Source of the DNA: an uncultured Clostridia bacterium
GTDB taxonomy: Bacteria > Bacillota > Clostridia > Oscillospirales > Ruminococcaceae
Reading direction: 5' to 3'
Length of the DNA: 5,988 bases
NCBI GenBank assembly: GCA_947628385.1
Contig: CANQZS010000114.1
Location: 1 to 5,988 of the forward strand
A program made the translations under genes and the position numbers. Below the pieces are notes generated by a model. That model had not been told where the DNA came from. It ran no database searches and saw only the letters and a list, made by a program, of their open reading frames with translations. This document shows, piece by piece, positions 5,324 through 5,988 of the stretch; the first letter of the stretch is position 1; each line of letters begins with the position of its first letter.

Positions 5324-5988
5324 TTACTTGTAACGGTCGGCAAGCTTCTTTGAGAATACCGACAGTGGGAAGCATATTATAAAGTACATAAAGAATATTG
5401 CCGCATATACCCATATTGCCGCGTCGGGAGCGTCGTAGCGGTTAGCGTCGATCATCTGCTTTCCGACCTTCAGCACCTCAGTTACGCCGATAAGCGAGAC
5501 TAACGCGGTAGTTTTTATCATTCTTGTTGAAAGATTTATAATGTTCGGCGTGAGCCTGCGCACGGTCTGAGGAAGAATGACGTAACGGTAAAGCTGAGCT
5601 TTTCCCAGTCCGAGGGCAAGACCGGATTCATACTGATGAGCGGGTATAGATACAAACGCTCCTCTGACGAGGTCGCCGGTCTCGGCAGTTCCCCATATGG
5701 TGAAAACTATTATTGCCGCAGTTTCTCCGGAAAGGTTCACTCCCGTGGAGCGTGTTATCCCGAAAAATACTATGAAAAGCCACACAAGCTGAGGCATTAT
5801 CCTGACGATCTCAAGGTAAACCTTGCATATCGCCCGCACAAGCCTGTTCCTGACGGTCATTGCCGCTCCGAGCAGAACGCCGAAAACCAGAGACAAGCCT
5901 ATTGATATAAGGGAAATGCGTATCGTGACCCACAATCCCGAAAGCAAGCGCAGGAAATTGTTCCCCGCAAAAAGTACTTCATATCCCC
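5324..5988 (-). CDS. Polar amino acid ABC transporter permease (5' end outside window)
   Basis: The integral membrane subunit of the same importer. The frame stays open to the right edge. The visible 220 residues begin GYEVLFAGNNFLRLLSGLW, typical of the N-terminus of these permeases, so only a few residues are missing; a TTG at 5947 is inside the gene, not its start. In visible numbering, clear membrane helices lie at about 18-43, 56-79, 88-106 and 189-210, with further hydrophobic stretches between. The cytoplasmic EAA loop that docks on the ATPase is at about 119-139 (YESGLALGLGKAQLYRYVIL, then P). The family is the HisM/GlnP type, in which one permease may form a homodimer; no second permease is seen here, though one could lie beyond the edge. 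It is 18 nt upstream of the ATPase gene. Confidence 0.95.
   Translation of the reverse strand, partial: GYEVLFAGNNFLRLLSGLWVTIRISLISIGLSLVFGVLLGAAMTVRNRLVRAICKVYLEIVRIMPQLVWLFIVFFGITRSTGVNLSGETAAIIVFTIWGTAETGDLVRGAFVSIPAHQYESGLALGLGKAQLYRYVILPQTVRRLTPNIINLSTRMIKTTALVSLIGVTEVLKVGKQMIDANRYDAPDAAIWVYAAIFFMYFIICFPLSVFSKKLADRYK

Noticed and set aside
5324..5947. Permease starting at TTG 5947
   Set aside because: The frame remains open to the window edge and the upstream residues (YEVLFAGNNFLR) fit the normal N-terminus of the family, so the true start lies outside.
1..5988. CRISPR array, tRNA, rRNA, insertion sequence or integrase
   Set aside because: No regularly spaced repeats, no cloverleaf or rRNA signature, and no transposase or recombinase reading frame was found on either strand.

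Overview
The window looks like chromosomal DNA of a low-to-mid GC Gram-positive anaerobe, most likely a clostridial gut or rumen bacterium of the Ruminococcus/Oscillospiraceae type. This rests on strong GGAGG-type ribosome binding sites before nearly every gene, near-consensus vegetative promoters with 17-nt spacers in AT-rich gaps, a Gram-positive style lipoprotein substrate-binding protein, and the general gene style. The taxonomy is inference; no marker gene is present.

Region 1 (1-902, + strand): the last 36 codons of an aldo/keto reductase, then after 31 nt a fusion of a carboxymuconolactone-decarboxylase-like domain and a cupin. The two probably form one redox or small-molecule operon.

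Region 2 (about 990-2331, - strand): a self-contained one-gene unit with its own promoter (TTGACT-17-TATAAT), a 383-residue protein and an intrinsic terminator. The protein joins a PUA/EVE-like N-terminal domain, of the sort found ahead of Mrr-type nucleases, to a module with one hydrophobic segment and a charged coiled coil. It is visibly AT-richer than its neighbours. It is the best candidate here for an undescribed system, possibly a single-gene defence effector, but that function is inference.

Region 3 (2332-3329, + strand): an AT-rich intergenic stretch with a 17-nt palindrome and a duplicated 18-nt segment whose second copy forms the -35 region of a promoter. That promoter drives a four-helix membrane protein of unknown function with an acidic cytoplasmic tail.

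Region 4 (3342-5988, - strand): a polar amino acid ABC importer of the glutamine/glutamate/aspartate class. The permease (5' end outside the window) and ATPase are adjacent and surely co-transcribed. The substrate-binding lipoprotein lies downstream behind a perfect-consensus promoter and a roughly 120-nt leader able to form competing hairpins, so binding protein can be made separately from the membrane complex. A GC-rich pair of dyads and a possible terminator lie between the ATPase and that promoter.
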